Positions 13,536-15,677 of a DNA stretch of 15,677 nucleotides are shown in pieces; the first letter of the stretch is position 1, and each line of letters opens with the position of its first letter. The notes beneath the pieces were generated by a model. That model ran no database searches and was not told where the DNA came from. It was given only the letters and a program-made list of their open reading frames with translations. The position numbers and the translations under genes were made by a program. Origin of the DNA: CBCYMI01 sp965183855 (GTDB taxonomy: Bacteria; Pseudomonadota; Alphaproteobacteria; Caulobacterales; Maricaulaceae); the NCBI GenBank assembly GCA_965183855.1, contig CBCYMI010000026.1:1-15677 (forward strand), in the 5' to 3' direction.

Positions 13536-13569
13536 TGCAAGAGGATATCTTGAGAATAAACCTCTTGCA
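13536..13569 (+). terminator. Hairpin between dusB and the kinase gene
   Basis: A 9-bp perfect stem TGCAAGAGG/CCTCTTGCA has a 16-base loop. The bases after it (CATTTGTTG) are a poor T-run, so this could be a weak terminator or an mRNA structure controlling the downstream gene. Confidence 0.35.
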
Positions 13570-13638
13570 CATTTGTTGTAAATATAGCACATTCTTAAAA
13601 GATCTGCCCATACAGCTAAATAAATAAGAGAAAAATAC

Positions 13639-15677
13639 ATGATCAAACCATATTTTTCTACTCAAAAAAAGACTGGAAAAATTCCATTTTTATCTATTAA
13701 CATGCTTGTTTTGGTTATGATTTTAAGTGCAATTTTTATCTTGTGCTATGTTATTTTCAGCTTATTTAAACAAGAGAATTTTTCCAGAAATATTAATACA
13801 CAAACATTAATTTTATTAAGTATAAACCTGTTTCTAATTTTGCTTCCTGTTATATATACACTTTGGCGTGTTTTGAATTTGTTTATTTTTAAACATAAAC
13901 GAGAAGCGGTTCCTTATATTAAAATGCGTTTTGTTACCCTGTTTAGTCTGGCAGCTTTAATTCCTGCTATTTTAGTAGGTCTTTTATTAAGCGTTATTTT
14001 TACGTGGGTATTTGATTATTGGTTTCAAGGAACGGTACGCCAGACACTTGAAGATGCTCAAACGATTGCGGATACTTATATTGATGAAAGCATTGAAGAT
14101 ATCAGGTCTGAAATGAAAGCTATGACGATTGATCTGGGTCAGGCAAAATCCATTTTTCTTCGAAACAAGAAAATTTTTATTGATTTTTTTGGAAGTCAGA
14201 CTGTTTATAGAAAATTATCTTCTGCATATTTGCTGGATCACAATAATCGAATTATTGTGAAGGCAAAATCTCCGAATGCTCCTGATTTTTTGATTCCATC
14301 TCAATCGGCGTTTCAACGTGCAGATTCTGGCAAATTATCTTATATTATTTCTAAAGATCAATATTTAATTTGGTCTTTAGCTAAGCTGGATCAGTATGAA
14401 AATCTTTATTTATATACGTCTCGATATGTTTCAAAAGGAATTTTAGATTATTCAACCAATATTCGTAAAGCTGTTGGAGCTTATCAGCAAGTAGAAACCA
14501 AGCAATTCTCTTTATTTTCCATTACAATTTTGATTTATAGTCAGATTACATTATTGATTTTAATTACAGCCAGCTGGTTTGGAATCACGGCTGCTAATCG
14601 ACTTTCTGCTCCGATTGAGAAATTGGTTAATGCAACCAGGCAAATTAGAAAAGGACATTATGGTACACAAATTTATACAACAAAAACAAAGAATGAAATT
14701 GATCGTTTAATTAATGCATTTAATCAAATGACACGACAATTACAAAATCAGCATAATGCTCTAACAAATTCGCATCAGATTGCTGAAAACAGAAGAATGG
14801 TTATTGAAACGGTCTTAAGTGGAATTACGGCAGGTGTACTTAGTGTTAATTCTGACAAAAAAATTGTATTGGTAAATCAATCTGCCTGTTTTTTATTAAA
14901 TTTTAATGCTTCTTTTGTAACGGGTTCTTTTATCCAAAAAACGCTACCAGAATTTTATGATTTTATTATTGAAGCAGAAAATAAAAAGCATCAAGTTTTA
15001 GAAAAAGAAATGATTATTGGAGAAAAACAAGATAAAAAAACACTTCATGTTCGTTTATCTGTTGATAAAAATAGAGGGATAAAAAACACGTATGTTATTA
15101 CGTTTGATGATATTACAACTTTAGTCATTGCTCAGCGTCATTTAGCTTGGCAGAATGTTGCAAGAAAGATTGCGCATGAAATTAAAAACCCATTAACACC
15201 AATTTTACTTTCAGCAGAAAGAATAAAACGTAAATATAGCTCTGAAATCAAAACAGATCCTGATATTTTTAAAAATTGTCTAAATACCATTATCCGCCAT
15301 GCAAGTAATATCAGCCATATGATTACAGAATTTTCTGCCTTTGCCAAAACGCCAAAACTTGATCTTCAAAAAACACTAATCTCAGATTTAATTGAACAGG
15401 CTATTTTCGCAGAACATATGGTATATCCTCATATTGACTTTGAATTCAACCGAGATTCTTCACTATATATTGATTGTGATCAGAGATTAATTTTACAAAT
15501 TCTGACCAATCTTTTAAAAAATGCTTGTGAATCTATCTCGGAAAAACTATCAAACTCTCAGGAATTTAGAGGAAAAATTAAAATTACACTTTTACGTTTA
15601 GATCAAACTTGTATTATTGAGGTTTTGGATAATGGCATAGGATTTCCTGAGAAAAATATTCACCAGCTCGTAGAACC
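13639..15677 (+). CDS. ntrY: NtrY-like sensor histidine kinase, 3' end outside window
   Basis: The frame is open from ATG 13639 to the window edge (679 codons), so the C-terminus is missing. Layout: three N-terminal membrane segments (about 20-45, 55-80 and 100-125), a variable probably periplasmic region (about 130-290), a fourth membrane segment (about 291-315), a HAMP linker (about 318-370), a PAS-like sensor (about 389-495) and a HisKA domain with the phospho-acceptor in ARKIAHEIKNPLTPI (His513). The ATP-binding domain begins with the N box (N624 and N628 in NLLKNAC) and G1 box DNGIGF (664-669), then the window ends. The multi-pass front end with HAMP and PAS before HisKA is the NtrY pattern of the NtrY-NtrX nitrogen two-component system. 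The partner response regulator would be expected just downstream. AAGAG lies about 9 bases upstream of the start. It is separated from dusB by 154 bases with a hairpin, so it may have its own promoter. Confidence 0.85.
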   Translation, partial: MIKPYFSTQKKTGKIPFLSINMLVLVMILSAIFILCYVIFSLFKQENFSRNINTQTLILLSINLFLILLPVIYTLWRVLNLFIFKHKREAVPYIKMRFVTLFSLAALIPAILVGLLLSVIFTWVFDYWFQGTVRQTLEDAQTIADTYIDESIEDIRSEMKAMTIDLGQAKSIFLRNKKIFIDFFGSQTVYRKLSSAYLLDHNNRIIVKAKSPNAPDFLIPSQSAFQRADSGKLSYIISKDQYLIWSLAKLDQYENLYLYTSRYVSKGILDYSTNIRKAVGAYQQVETKQFSLFSITILIYSQITLLILITASWFGITAANRLSAPIEKLVNATRQIRKGHYGTQIYTTKTKNEIDRLINAFNQMTRQLQNQHNALTNSHQIAENRRMVIETVLSGITAGVLSVNSDKKIVLVNQSACFLLNFNASFVTGSFIQKTLPEFYDFIIEAENKKHQVLEKEMIIGEKQDKKTLHVRLSVDKNRGIKNTYVITFDDITTLVIAQRHLAWQNVARKIAHEIKNPLTPILLSAERIKRKYSSEIKTDPDIFKNCLNTIIRHASNISHMITEFSAFAKTPKLDLQKTLISDLIEQAIFAEHMVYPHIDFEFNRDSSLYIDCDQRLILQILTNLLKNACESISEKLSNSQEFRGKIKITLLRLDQTCIIEVLDNGIGFPEKNIHQLVE

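Noticed and set aside
15138..15347. Minus-strand frame inside the kinase gene
   Set aside because: Overlaps the HisKA region, whose motifs fix the true frame on the plus strand.

Overview
This is a strongly AT-rich bacterial chromosomal window. The gene set points to an alphaproteobacterium. It has an IspD-IspF fusion, a tail-to-head ispDF / dusB (nifR3) neighbourhood, and an NtrY-type nitrogen sensor kinase next to dusB. Low GC and long poly-A/T runs suggest a host-associated or otherwise AT-driven lineage. I cannot name the genus. No tRNA, rRNA, insertion sequence, prophage gene or CRISPR array was seen.

Layout. (1) 1-897: 3' part of an integral-membrane permease (ArsP/DUF318-like), followed by a terminator hairpin. 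(2) 933-5751, minus strand: four tandem loci for acidic, low-complexity proteins that match no family I know. They share a C-terminal tail of about 30 residues and a short 'L-x-x-FL-x-x-x-DQE' module. Two also share an N-terminal motif, two share an almost identical promoter/leader, and two share a 63-bp identical 3' end. The largest locus is split into three reading frames, and a poly-A8 tract lies in each frame-overlap zone. Reading both tracts as A7 gives one 587-residue protein. (3) 5752-6415: long AT-rich intergenic stretch ending in a structured leader, a short ORF with a Thr/Ile codon cluster, and a rho-independent attenuator. (4) 6416-10455: threonine operon thrA-thrB-thrC. ThrA is a fused aspartate kinase-homoserine dehydrogenase that lacks the usual ACT regulatory domains. 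(5) 10493-12268, minus strand: ispDF and pncC (cinA C-terminal domain). (6) 12483 to the right edge: dusB, then an ntrY-like histidine kinase cut by the window end.

How the parts work together. The thr operon carries aspartate to threonine except for the aspartate-semialdehyde dehydrogenase step. Because the allosteric domains are missing, the leader attenuator is a plausible main control point, sensing charged tRNA-Thr and tRNA-Ile. The ispDF/pncC pair serves isoprenoid precursor synthesis and pyridine-nucleotide salvage. dusB modifies tRNA, and the kinase probably senses nitrogen status. The acidic paralog cluster is the least explained part and the best candidate for something undescribed. 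Its conserved C-terminal tail on otherwise variable bodies looks like a sorting, secretion or docking signal, but this is inference.
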